Source: Catenaria anguillulae PL171 (lineage: Eukaryota; Blastocladiomycota; Blastocladiomycetes; Blastocladiales; Catenariaceae). From it: DNA of 49,506 nucleotides. The notes beneath the pieces are model-generated. The model saw only the letters and a program-made list of their open reading frames with translations, was not told where the DNA came from and did no database searches. The number at the start of each line of letters is the position of its first letter. Position 1 is the stretch's first letter. The stretch lies in the NCBI GenBank assembly GCA_002102555.1, contig MCFL01000181.1:1-49506 (forward strand), given 5' to 3'. Shown one piece after another: positions 20,896 through 31,300 of the stretch. Made by a program: the position numbers and the translations under genes.

Positions 20896-22543
20896 ATGAA
20901 CCGCATGGCCTTGCCCCTTCGGAGCTGGGCTCAGGCCCTCCGCCCAATGGCTTCCGCCATCCGGCCACGTCCGGTTCAGCTTTTCTCCTCGCCATGCCTC
21001 GCTGCGATCTCGGCCACCCGCACCTTCACGTCGTTTGCTCGCTCATCGCCTGTTGCCACTACGGCCGCCGCCAAATCGGCCTCGCCCTCTGTTGCTCCCT
21101 TGCACTCTCGCTTGCGCTCCCTGGCCTTGCAATGGACCGCCCGTGCATCTCGCCGCGCTTCGTCCACGTCGTCAACTGGTAGCGTCACTCCGATTTCGCA
21201 CCCCATCATTGGGAAATGGTTCCTGTTTTCGTCGTCACTTGTTTTTGGTATTGTGGTCGTTGGTGGCATCACTCGCTTGACGGAATCGGGCTTGTCCATT
21301 ACCGAATGGAACTTGATTCGGGGCATGGCGTGGCCGTCAACCAAGGAGGCGTGGGACGAGGAGTTTATCAAGTACCAGCAGTCGCCCGAATACAAGCTGT
21401 ATGTCCTTTGCATCTGCCTCTCGACTGTGTCGACAATGTATTGTCGTTGGCCCAACTCATCGTCATGACATGTCTGTTTGTTTCAGGCTGAATCATAACA
21501 TCACGATTGACGAGTTCAAAAACATCTTTTACTGGGAATGGTTCCACCGCAACCTGGGTCGCACCATCGGCATGGTTTTTTTGCTCCCAGCCATCTTCTT
21601 CACATTCACTCGCCCATCTGCCGCTCGCGTCGCCAAAGCTCTCGGCTCCTCGACTGCCAACCCGCTCGTTGCCTCACGTTGGATGTCCCCCGGCGTGACC
21701 AAGGCCGCCTGGGCATGCTGCGTGCTCGTGGGCTTTCAAGGCGCACTGGGTTGGTACATGGTGAAATCGGGCCTTGAAAACGATATCATGGAACTCAACC
21801 ATGCTACGCCGCGCGTTTCGCAATACCGCTTGGCCGCGCACTTGGGCTCGGCATTTATCATTTACGTGATTTCGCTGTGGAACGGGTTCGAGGTGCTGCG
21901 CACGTGGTCCAATGTCGTCAAGAACAACGGGGTGAATGCGGATCGCGTGGCCATGTCCAAGGTGTCTGCCGAGGTGCTCGCAAAGTGCCGGTCGGTCGCA
22001 AAGGGGTCGCATTGGGTTGCCGGGCTTGTGTTTTTGACGGCGCTCTCTGGCGCATTTGTGGCGGGCTTGGATGCCGGTCTCGTTTACAACACGTGGCCAA
22101 TGATGGGCGACCGATTTGTGCCGCCCGCGCAGGAACTGTTCCGGTCCATTCACAAGACGTCCATCAACGGTAACGCAGTCATGGACCCGATCGACCTCAC
22201 GGAAAAGGTGACGCTCAAGTCCTTGTTTGAAAACCAGCGGTGGAAGAATATTTTCGAAAACCCGGTCACGGTGCAGACGGACCATCGGTTGTTGGCATAC
22301 ACGACTTTTGCGGGCATCACGACGCTGTGGCTCAAGGCGCGCAGGTTGCCATTGCCGCGGCCCGTCCACATTGCTGCACATGGCGTGTTGGGTGTGGCAT
22401 TGGCACAGGTCACGCTGGGTATTACGACGCTCTTGTACTTTGTGCCCATCGAGTTGGCCGCCGCGCACCAGGGTGGGTCCCTGGCCTTGTTGACGTCGGC
22501 CTTGTGGTTGATGCACAAGATTAAGCATGCAGTTCCAAAGTAG
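20896..22543 (+). CDS. COX15: Heme A synthase, mitochondrial
   Basis: Exons 20896-21398 and 21487-22543, 519 residues. The long N terminus (about 90 residues, rich in R, S, A and poor in acidic residues) is a mitochondrial targeting sequence. The body is the eight-helix Cox15/CtaA membrane protein that oxidises heme O to heme A for cytochrome oxidase. Heme-ligand regions are present: ESGLSITEWNLIRGMAWP, IFYWEWFHRNLGRTIG, FQGALGWYMVKSGLE, RVSQYRLAAHLG, AGLVYNTWPMMGDRFVP, TDHRLLAYTT and PIELAAAHQGGSLALL. The exon joint gives EYKLLNHNITIDEFKNIF, as in eukaryotic homologues. It makes a functional pair with CYC3 about 20 kb away, though not a cluster. Confidence 0.96.
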
Positions 22544-22801
22544 AGGAAGTGTATCCTGTACAATGCTGTTGCATTTTGTTAGGTTTCCGCTCTCTATTCC
22601 ATTTGTCGTCACTACCACTTATTTCCAATGTTTCTCAGCTGGACTTGGATTTTCACACGCGTCGGATAAGTTCTTCCAGCACAGCATGCGCTTTGCTCAC
22701 TATGCTATACTCATGAGGGGCATCCGACGACTCTGGACAAATTGATATAGGAAGCAAGTCACAAGTATCATATGACAATTCGTTAGTATACTCTCGTAGC
22801 C

Positions 22802-23533
22802 ATGGCACTCCATGAATCCAATCCACGGCCCTCACAAGAGAGCTATGCGTCGCAAACGGCAATCAAGGCCAACCTGACCTCGACGACGGGCACGCAGCAT
22901 CATCCGTCCGCAGCGACCCACCTGCGCAACTCGGGCAGCCATCCTTCTCCGATGCACCTTCCCCCCAGCACATTGGCCGCCGCAGCCCGCCAATCGTTTT
23001 GGCAATCGCCCATTTTCACCGCCACCGTCCTTCTCATCACGCTCCCATTCCTCGTTCCGTTCCTAATCCCCGGTGTTGCCATCACGTTCGCCAGCCTCTG
23101 GATTGGGGCAGGCATCCTTTTGTTTTACGCCCTACTCGTGGTCGCCAGATCCGCCTGGTCCATTGTTACCGCAGCAACAAAGCGCGTGCTCGAATGGACA
23201 TTTGGCTGGCTTCTGGGCCGTCGTCAATCCGTGCTTGTCTCCCCCAATGGAACCACCGTGACAAGCACACACCCAAGCGGCCAGCGGCGCAGACTAAGCG
23301 ATGCGCTGTATCGGCGCTTCTTCCCGATTCGCGACGAGCTTGCGCTCAAGTACATTCACACGATCCCAGATGCGGACATGGCCACCCAAGTGATTGAGCG
23401 TGGGGGTGAGGCACGCGCGGCATTTGCATCGCCGTCGCTGCTCAGGGCAAGGAACTCGCCGACTCAGTTGCCAAAATTGTCGGTGGCCGTCACAGGGAGG
23501 GGGAACGAGATGCCGCCGCTTCGGAGCGCTTGA
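22802..23533 (+). CDS. Predicted membrane protein with a hydrophobic hairpin, function unknown
   Basis: Single exon, 243 residues; not recognised. Visible parts: a polar, Ser/His/Pro-rich N terminus (about 1-65), then two closely spaced hydrophobic segments (FTATVLLITLPFLVPFLIPG and ITFASLWIGAGILLFYALLV). A basic amphipathic stretch follows (about 135-175, with RRRLSDALYRRFFPIRDEL), then a Ser/Arg tail. The short loop with proline between the two hydrophobic segments suggests a membrane hairpin, as in lipid-droplet or ER-shaping proteins (promethin/LDO-like proteins are one possibility). That is inference from topology only. It follows COX15 on the same strand at 258 bp. Confidence 0.65.
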   Translation: MALHESNPRPSQESYASQTAIKANLTSTTGTQHHPSAATHLRNSGSHPSPMHLPPSTLAAAARQSFWQSPIFTATVLLITLPFLVPFLIPGVAITFASLWIGAGILLFYALLVVARSAWSIVTAATKRVLEWTFGWLLGRRQSVLVSPNGTTVTSTHPSGQRRRLSDALYRRFFPIRDELALKYIHTIPDADMATQVIERGGEARAAFASPSLLRARNSPTQLPKLSVAVTGRGNEMPPLRSA

Positions 23534-23695
23534 GTGTGTAGGTATTCGTGAATGCGTCCTCACTTGCCAACTATCAGTGATACTATGTACTTGTCAATCC
23601 AATCCCATCCCTGACCAACTGACCCACTTTGTGTCTCACTTTATACAATCGACTCGAATACAATGCAATCAATCAAATGTAATACATTATGCCCG

Positions 23696-25053
23696 TCATC
23701 CAGTTCCCGAAACCACACTCGACGACCTCTGCTTCCTAGCCGTGGCTCCACCACCTTCCTTGTCAGCCTTACTCGTCTTGCGCTTCTTGCGCACCGTTGC
23801 CGTCGACTCGCCGCCCAAACTTCCCCCCGCATCGCTTTCGCGATCGCGTTCAGCTCGGTCGCGCTTGACCTTCTTTTTGCGCATTGGCGGTTGCGACCCG
23901 CCTGCAGGTGCCGCTGAGGTATTGGGTTGTGCATCGTCGGTGCGGGCTGTGGCCACGTCAGCCGCAGGTGTGTCGGGTTCGGTTGGGATCTACGTGTTGA
24001 GGACATGGGGGCGAGGGTGTGAGTGAGCCTCGTTGTGTCTGAAAAACAATCAGACGTCAAAGGCGTAGGCGTACAGGATCGAGAACAACGTGCTCGCGTT
24101 GGGCGGTTTGGTCAATGATGTTGATGAGCCGGTCTCGGAGAACGTTGAGCTCGGTTTCATGGGTGAGTTTGCTTTTCGCTGCAATTTGAATGAAACAACA
24201 GTAAGTGAGCGTGAAGACCGTGAGACGAGAAAACAGATGACGTACATTTGCCCTTGCTTCTGGCACCTGCCGTCTTTCCTCTACCGTCTGCCGCGACCGA
24301 TCCTTTGACCGAAGAAGCAACGGCTGCACCGCCGGCAACCGAATGTGTTGCCACGGACTTGGCATCGCCTCCGCCCGGCACAGCGCTTGGATCCATTGCA
24401 GGTGGCACATTGATGTTTTGCGCCTTTTTCACGTTTGGATTTTCGGGCAGTTCCCAGACGTATCCCTGCGCAGGTGTGAACTTGACGAGATCCTGCATTT
24501 TGGTGTATGCAGTACGGAGGTTGGACAGGCCGTTGCTCTGCATCATACCGTAATCACCAGTGTGTGTAAGACGGAGAAACATGGCAAAATGAGTTGTGAC
24601 AATTGTCGTGCATACCAAACGAGACGTGATGAGCGTGTGCAAATCGGGCGCTTGAATGAGCTGCTCATTGCACAGTGCATACGCTGCCATGCTTGTGGGC
24701 TGACGCGCAGGGTCGGCATAGCGGTACTGCTTGATGATGTGGAAGCACTGGTTTTGAAAGTCGGCCCAGGCCAAGTCAAAGCTGGTGCCGGCCATCTTGG
24801 ACGGGTCGAGGACCGTGTTGTTGTAGCGTGTCTGCATGAAGACTTGCTCGCCGATGCATGCTGGATCGTAGAAGACGGCCGAGCCCGAGTGGCGGTGGTA
24901 CTGCAGGACGAGGCCCGGGTCGGAAAAGAAGTTGCCGATGCTCTTTGTGAAGACGGGGTCGTGGAAGAGGATGTCGCTGCGGTCCTCTTGCGGGGGCAGG
25001 CCCGCGGAGGCGGCGGCAGCAGCGGCGGGATCGGAGGGTGCAAGGTGGGCCAT
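23696..25053 (-). CDS. MED6: Mediator head-module subunit MED6
   Basis: Four exons: 25053-24616, 24537-24246, 24178-24075 and 23989-23696; 375 residues from MAHLAPSDP. The Med6 domain is clear: SGSAVFYDPACIGEQVFMQT aligns with the 'npFYD..cNNe...mQ' start. FHIIKQYRYADP corresponds to 'lfiI.Kq.R.sp', and YALCNEQLIQAPDLHTLITS to 'YYi..g.iYqaPd...vi.sR'. The domain closes with YTKMQDLVKFTPAQGYVWEL. A disordered Ser/Gly region, a predicted coil (LTHETELNVLRDRLINII) and a strongly basic tail (RKKKVKRDRAERDRE, VRKKRKTSK) follow. Med6 bridges the Mediator head to RNA polymerase II. Intron 1 (24615-24538) is 78 bp, a multiple of three, and stop-free. A longer N-terminal extension in frame was rejected as promoter sequence. 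Confidence 0.88.
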
Positions 25054-25453
25054 TGGAAAGTCGTGAGCTATTGCATCGAGTCCTGGCAAGCGTCCATGGT
25101 CCCTGGGGAATTCATCGTATGTCGTAAGTCCGTATGCACTGCGTTGTGGTGAAATGTCAAATGTGTTCGAATCCCCGCCGGCTTCGGCCTCTGATCGCTT
25201 CGGCGCGTTGGACCGTTGGTGTTGACGGCGGCGGCCAACGAATCGAATCGAATCAAACCGAATGCCAATGCATGCCATCCTTGCCAGTGCACTCGCTGCA
25301 TTCCTCGCCGTCGTCCTCTTGTCCTCGTCACTTGCTCAAGTGACGTGCTCCTCCTCACCTGTCGCTGTCGCTGTCGCTGTCGCCGACGCTTTGCTTGATC
25401 CAGCCGGCCCACTGGCAGTCCCCGTGCCCAACCTCATTCCACACATCGCAACA
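25054..25453. promoter_or_regulatory. Divergent promoter region MED6 / acyl-protein thioesterase, with (CTGTCG)4
   Basis: 400 bp between start codons. A CTGTCG hexamer is repeated four times at 25359-25382. In the thioesterase frame this region stays open back to an ATG at 25262, which would add 64 residues beginning with a signal-peptide-like stretch. See the thioesterase entry and findings. Confidence 0.45.
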
Positions 25454-26402
25454 ATGGGCCTCCTCGACGCCGTCATTCACCACCCAAAGGGTCCGCCTTG
25501 CCTTGCATTTTGTTGATACAACACGGATCAGCCGAAACTCACGACCAAACTTTCCTCGGCTCGGTTTGATGCTCGTCTCGCGCTGTCGTTTCTGCGATGC
25601 CCCGCAGTTAAGCACACTGCTTCCGTCATTTTCTTGCACGGTCTTGGCGACACTGGCCATGGCTGGAGCGAAATCTCGTCCATGATGGCGGCTTCCTTCC
25701 CGCACGTCAAGTGGATCTTTCCGCACGCACCCGTCCAGCCCGTCACTCTCAACATGGGTTACCGCATGCCGAGCTGGTACGCAGGGATATCTCTTCTATT
25801 GCTGGTTGATTTTTCACATTTATTTTTGACGCCGCCTTGTTTGTTTCTCGGCAGGTATGACATCTATTCGCTCGAGGACCGCGACGGCAAGGTCGACGAG
25901 GCCGGACTCAAGGCCTCGGCCGCCAAAGTCAACGAGCTCATCAAGAATGAGATTGACACACATTCGATCGCCTCGGACCGGATTGTTGTCGCTGGCTTTT
26001 CGCAGGGCGGAGCCATGGCGCTGTTGACGGCCGTGTCGTCGCCGTACAAGCTTGCCGCCGTGGCGTCCTTGTCAGGCTACTTTCCGATGAGCAACCAGTT
26101 TGATTCCATTCACAATGCCGCCAATCAAAACACGCCCATTTGGATGGGTCATGGCAAGTCAGATGATGGTACGTGCATTTATACACGTTGCTCTGGTTGT
26201 TGGTCTTTTAGTAACGGAGAGGCACACTGTCCTTGTGCTATTTGCAGTGGTTCAATTTTCCTGGGGCGAAAAGTCGCGCGATTTCCTCTCAGGTAAAGGA
26301 TACAAGGTCAACTTCAATGCCTTTTCGGCTCTGGGCCACAGCGCCAACGACCGCGAATTGCAGGATCTGTCCATGTTCTTGCGCGAGCACTTGTCCGAGT
26401 GA
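25454..26402 (+). CDS. Acyl-protein thioesterase (APT1/lysophospholipase type)
   Basis: Exons 25454-25490, 25608-25776, 25855-26168 and 26248-26402; 224 residues, the normal family length. Alpha/beta-hydrolase motifs in order: VIFLHGLGDTGHGW (oxyanion loop), PHAPVQPVTLNMGYRMPSWY, the nucleophile in AGFSQGGAMALL, LSGYFP, the acid Asp in HGKSDDVVQFSW and the His in ALGHSAND. The family removes palmitoyl groups from proteins and hydrolyses lysophospholipids in the cytosol. The first intron donor (GTCCGC) is the weakest of the set, but the phases close with it. An in-frame ATG at 25262 would prepend 64 residues starting MPMHAILASALAAFLAVVLL, resembling a secretory signal. I prefer 25454 because homologues start just before the HGLGD strand. 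Confidence 0.9.
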
Positions 26403-26786
26403 GTTGTCCTCCAGTCCCGTGGGCGACCCTTGACGTATTGTGTTTCAGCGTTGCAAAGCCATGTAAAAACAATCATTTTTTTTTTCATTCTTATGTAGAG
26501 CTACTGGACGTATGTATGGCTATGTGTGCATGGTCATATGAATGAAGACAAGCCCTCGGATCCTCTCTGTTCCCCTGATAACTTCAATTGTACGTCGGAG
26601 AAATTCCGAACGCCAACAACTCCGACCAAACAGAGCCTCTTCAACAGCGCCAGACCACTTTGAATCTCCCTGTGGAGCCTGGCCGCCATTCTTTGCATCC
26701 AATCCATGCATGCCATCCATCTCTGCCTGCTTTGAGCAACGGCCATATCGTCATACCACTGGGCTTTGATCCGCATCCCCCCCGCC
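26403..26786. promoter_or_regulatory. Intergenic, thioesterase 3' flank and acyltransferase promoter
   Basis: 384 bp. It has a T-rich stretch at about 26476-26486 just after the thioesterase gene, and a C8 run (26777-26783 region) immediately before the acyltransferase ATG. No further feature. Confidence 0.4.
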
Positions 26787-27959
26787 ATGGCTCACGCCCA
26801 ATCGTCGCTCGTTTCATCCACGGCAAAGTATGCCCGCAGGCTACTGCACGTTGTGCTGTACGGCACCGCCATGGGCACCATTGCCCTCACCAGCAACGTG
26901 GTCCAAGTCGTCACCTTGCTGCTGTACCCATTCTCCCGCCGGGCGGTTGCCCGCATCAACGCAAAGATCTGCGAAGTGATTTGGCGCACCATTGATTTTG
27001 CCATGGAGGTATGTTTGTCGCCACCATTCCCGCTCAACTCTGTCAGTTAGCTGACCATTTCTCATGAGTCTTGTATAGCGTCACAACAAGGCACAAATCA
27101 CCTTTTCTGGCGACATCACCTCGATCCCCGTCAACGAGCAGCCCGTGCTCCTGTCGCCCAACCCGAAACTCAATGCTATCGAGTCGGCCATTGTCATCAG
27201 CAACCATTGTGCGGCCATGGACTGGGCACTCATCAATGCCGTAGCCATGCGCCGCGGCATGCTGGCGCACTGCAAGTACTTTGTCAAGGCCAGCATGCAA
27301 TGGGTCCCGTTCTTTGGCCCTGTACGTCATGTTGCTCCTGACATATCTTGTACTCTTGCACATGATGGATCCGCTGACCCTCCGTATCCTCACACGCAAA
27401 AATCCAGGGCATGCGTCTTGCGGGCTTCCCGTACCTCTCGCGCAACTGGGCCGCAGACAACAAAAAGATCGAAGCCGTGTTCCATGTGCTCAAATCCGAC
27501 AAACTTCCGTGCTGGCTCATCTCGTTCCTCGAAGGCACCCGCATCACGCCCAAGAAACTCGCCGAATCGCAAGCGTTTTCGCGGTCAAAGAACTTGCCCG
27601 TGTTTGAAAATGTCATGTACCCGCGCAAAAAGGGCTTTGTGGCCACCTTGCAGGCTTTGCGCGACAGTCACGTCCGGTATGTGTACGATGTGACGCTGGC
27701 GTACTTGCACGTGCCGTCAGGTAAGGTCAATGCCCAGTATCCGGATTTGCTCGTCATTCATACGGATGATTTGAGCAAGGAGTGGGCATTTCATGTGCAC
27801 GTGGATCGCATTGCGATTGAGGACATTCCCGTGGAAGATGAGGCAGTGGGTAAGTGGATTGAGGAGCGGTGGAAGGTCAAGGATCAGAGGTTGGCTGCGT
27901 ACAAGGCAAATTGGCCAAAGGTCGGCAAGGATGGCGTTTATTCGTTGCCGTTTTATTGA
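26787..27959 (+). CDS. Lysophospholipid acyltransferase (PlsC/AGPAT family)
   Basis: Exons 26787-27008, 27079-27321 and 27408-27959, 338 residues. One hydrophobic N-terminal segment (LLHVVLYGTAMGTIALTSNV, then VVQVVTLLLYPF) anchors it in the ER-type membrane. The acyltransferase motif I NHCAAMDW is at about residues 116-123 (NHx4D). Motif II lies near KYFVKASMQWVPFFGPGMRL, and motif III in LISFLEGTRITP. FENVMYPRKKGFVATLQALR is the motif-IV-like region of the plant/fungal AGPAT-LCLAT (CST26-type) subfamily. The expected reaction is transfer of a fatty acyl group from acyl-CoA to a lysophospholipid such as lysophosphatidate. It lies 384 bp downstream of the thioesterase on the same strand. Confidence 0.9.
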
Positions 27960-28397
27960 AGACTGATGCTTTGGCAGAACTGCGTGATGGGAAGGCGTTG
28001 CGGAAAGGGAGCGTGAGAGTGACTTGTATTCCTATGAATCAATTGGCGTTATCCAATTCAAGTGTAAGTTGGGTCGGCGGCCGCGATGCTCGGCTGCCTC
28101 AAGATGCAAGTCATTCTACTTTCATTTACTTCACGTTTACGAACGAGATTTTCATTTCTGACACTTGTCCTTGTTCTAGTTGCGATTCCCACTTTTCGGT
28201 CTCAAAGAGACCTTACGTGCGCACGAAGATGGCTCTCTATGGCAATGAAATGTATCATAGTACGTACAAGGAATACAACCGGAAGTGCAAGTACAGAAGC
28301 ATCTTTGAATTGAAGGAGCACTGCAAAATGTGCTGTTCGCCATTGCGTTTGCAAAATGCAACGTTCCCAGCCCTTGCCGGCCCCGACGCATTGACTC
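27960..28397. other. Convergent intergenic region
   Basis: 438 bp between the acyltransferase (+) and the nucleotidase-like gene (-). Only short unsupported frames are present. Both transcription terminators must lie here; no clear motif was recognised. Confidence 0.45.
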
Positions 28398-31300
28398 TCA
28401 AGCACCAGCTCCACCTTCGCCCTCGTTCCGATCCACAATTTTGATCCTAGATCGCTGTCCAGCCGCCGTGGAATGGGCGGTACCATGCTGTTGCTGCTGC
28501 TGCTGCTGGTCCGGTGTCACAATGGCAATGCTAGCCCGTCTCGGCCCGCCCGCTGCAACTGGGGGATGTGGCTGTAAAAGTACCACTGGATGTGGTTGCG
28601 CGTCAGAAAGCGCACTCGGTGCTCGTGGCAGAGTGGAGGGAAGTGACGTTGCGACGGCGGCGGCGTGCCCTTCAACATCGGTTGTGGTTGGTGCAGTCGC
28701 GACTGGAAGCATGGTCCCGTTCGGTGTCCCTGTCGTTCCCTCGGTAATGGCTCCAGTCGCAAGAATGTGTCCATTCCCTGGAGGGGCGGCGGTGGTGGTT
28801 CCGGGTGGTCCATGGGGATGATTTGGATCGGGCACACGTTGCAGAGTCTTCATGGTGCCGCGACTTGCACCTCCATCCGTCGCTGATGCACGTGCGACGC
28901 CTTGCTCCTTGAGCTTCTTGTCAACAGACAGCTTGAGTCGACGGTACTCGTCCATGAGCGTGTGCCATTCCCCAACAGAGTACAGGTTGAGTGCCAACGA
29001 CAGCATGGAAGTGCCAAATGCGCCCATGAGCAGGATGGGAATGCGCTCCTCCTGTTGCGCCATGAGGACCTCGACCACAGCCACGGGGAACGACTTGATG
29101 ACACCCGGCAGGGCGACATACATTGTGTGATGAATCTTTTGCCGTGTCATGTGAAGCTTACGTACAGTCTCGACAAACTCTGGGTCGTCGCCGAGCTTTT
29201 GGGTGAGTTGTTCTGTCATTTCAGCAGCCTTGTCGGCAGTGTCGCCAGCCGACATGCCGCGCTTGAGACGCTTCTTTTCACGCGATTGCAGGACCTCGAC
29301 GCCCTTGGTTGCAATGTCGTAAAGCTTGCTGGCGCCTTGAATACGCAAGATGATGGCGAGGAGCACGACAATGGTACTGAAAAGAGCCTGGAGACGCGCA
29401 ATGGCGTGAGACAGGTGGACAGATTCGGAAAAGAAAAGGCAAGGCATGTAGCCACGTACCACTCCAGCGTAAACGACACGAAAGACGTCCGAATCTTTAA
29501 AGGACGCAAACGTATTCCAATCGAACGCCACCTCGACACAATCCAACAGCGCAAATGCCGCCGATTTCGCCAAATCCAATTGTACTTGCGTCTTTTTGGA
29601 CACAACCTTGATTTGTCGCAAATGCCTCCGACCCAGCGCCTTATTCCTGAGCGTGATGACACGCTTTCGATACCAAAGCGCCCCGATAATCATAAAGAGC
29701 ACAATGACGCCAGCGGCCACACCGGCCACGAGCCCAGTGCTCTGCAGTTCGCACCCAGCCGCGGTCTGCACCGTGCCTTGTGGACACGCGCACACGGACG
29801 GCGAGACCCAGGCGTAGCCTTGATGAAACTCGCACGTCTTTGGCTTGATGGTTCCCGGGTCAGGGCAGTAGTTGGGCGACGCGCAAGGAATGCACGAATA
29901 CGAGCCCGGGACGTCCGTGTATGTCCCGGCGGGACACGGCGTGCATGCGGACATGCCCTCCTGGCGGTACTTGCCCGGGGTGCATTCGGTACAGATCTTG
30001 GTATTGTTGACCGTAGCGCCTTCAAACCCGCTGGGACATGACGTGAGTGCTTGGTAGTTGACGACGAGGCCCTCGCCAACCTTTTCGCCATTCGAAACGT
30101 ATTGCACGACCAAGGATGACGCGTAAATGACAAGGGGGGTTGTGGGAAACGGTTTCGAGGCGGTCCAGTTGGCCACGACTTGAGTATTGTTGATAGTGAG
30201 CGTGATGGGCGCTGCTGCTGTCGTAGTGCCCGCGTAAATGGCAATCCAGTCGTTGGCCGACGTTGTGAGTCCGGACGTCAGTCCGGCCAAGGTCGTGTTG
30301 ATGGACAAGATGGGTGTGTCCGACACTGGCCGGATTATGAATGTTGCGTTTGAAGATGCCCGACGGCCTCCTGCACAATAATCGGCAACCGACCCTTGCG
30401 TGCTGTTGACAGAGATGCTTGGGTATACGCACTGGCCGGCGAGCACCGTGGCCGTTGTGACATTGTTCAAGCGGCCATCGATCGCGGGCGAGATCGTTTG
30501 ATTTGGGCGTGACTGGATGTATCGAGTCAAAATGTCGTCGAGCTGAGGGCCATAAAAGTCCTTGTCCGTCGTGGCCGTTGAAAAGCCGGTGTATCCGTCA
30601 CCGCCACCCAACAGGAACTGATTTGAGCACATGCGGTACCACCGATTCATTTCCACATCCTCAAACGCTGACGTCGTCGAGTTCCGCAATTTCAATGCCG
30701 CCAAACGCAAGCCCCAGGTGATCCCGTCACCCGCGTTGAAGAATCGACGCAGTCCGTTAAAGTCGACGCGCATGCCCGCGATCGCAGGGAATCGACCCGA
30801 GGCGGATTCCGCGCGAGAAACGCCGTTTGCCAGCGCGTCGATGAGGTCGCGACCGCGGATTTTGAAAAATGTCACTCGGTCTTGAAAAGGCAAAAGTGTG
30901 CGGATGTGGCCAACGGTAATGGGGCCTTGGGAAAATGAGGTCCGCAAACTGCCCGCATTGATCAAAACATGGTCGCACCGCTGGCTGTTGTCCCACAAAA
31001 TCGCATCCGTCACCAAATTGTTGAGCAGACATTCGCCGGCACGGCAACCAGCGAGTGGGATTGCAACTGAGGTGGCTCCGAGAACAGTACTCGCATAGCT
31101 CGTCACTTGCTGCATGTACGCATCCACTTGCGTCTGCACGGCTGAATCCATGATGGTGCACCCGCCCGATGGGACCGTTTCGTTGGCGCATCGCATTGTG
31201 CGAATCTTGGTTGCATTGAATAGGCGCAGCGGACGGCCGGGAACAAGCTCAACATCCATTCGACCGACCTCCATGCCACCCGCCCCGAACATGTTCCACA

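Noticed and set aside
25155-25175. TGTTCGAATCCCCGCC resembling a tRNA B box
   Set aside because: No matching A box at the right distance and no cloverleaf can be drawn; it lies in a promoter region.
25054-25278. An N-terminal extension of MED6 in the same frame
   Set aside because: It would run through the divergent promoter. The residues do not resemble Med6, whose homologues start shortly before the conserved domain.
25359-25382. (CTGTCG)4 as part of a CRISPR-like or satellite array
   Set aside because: Only four short perfect units with no spacers; a simple microsatellite.
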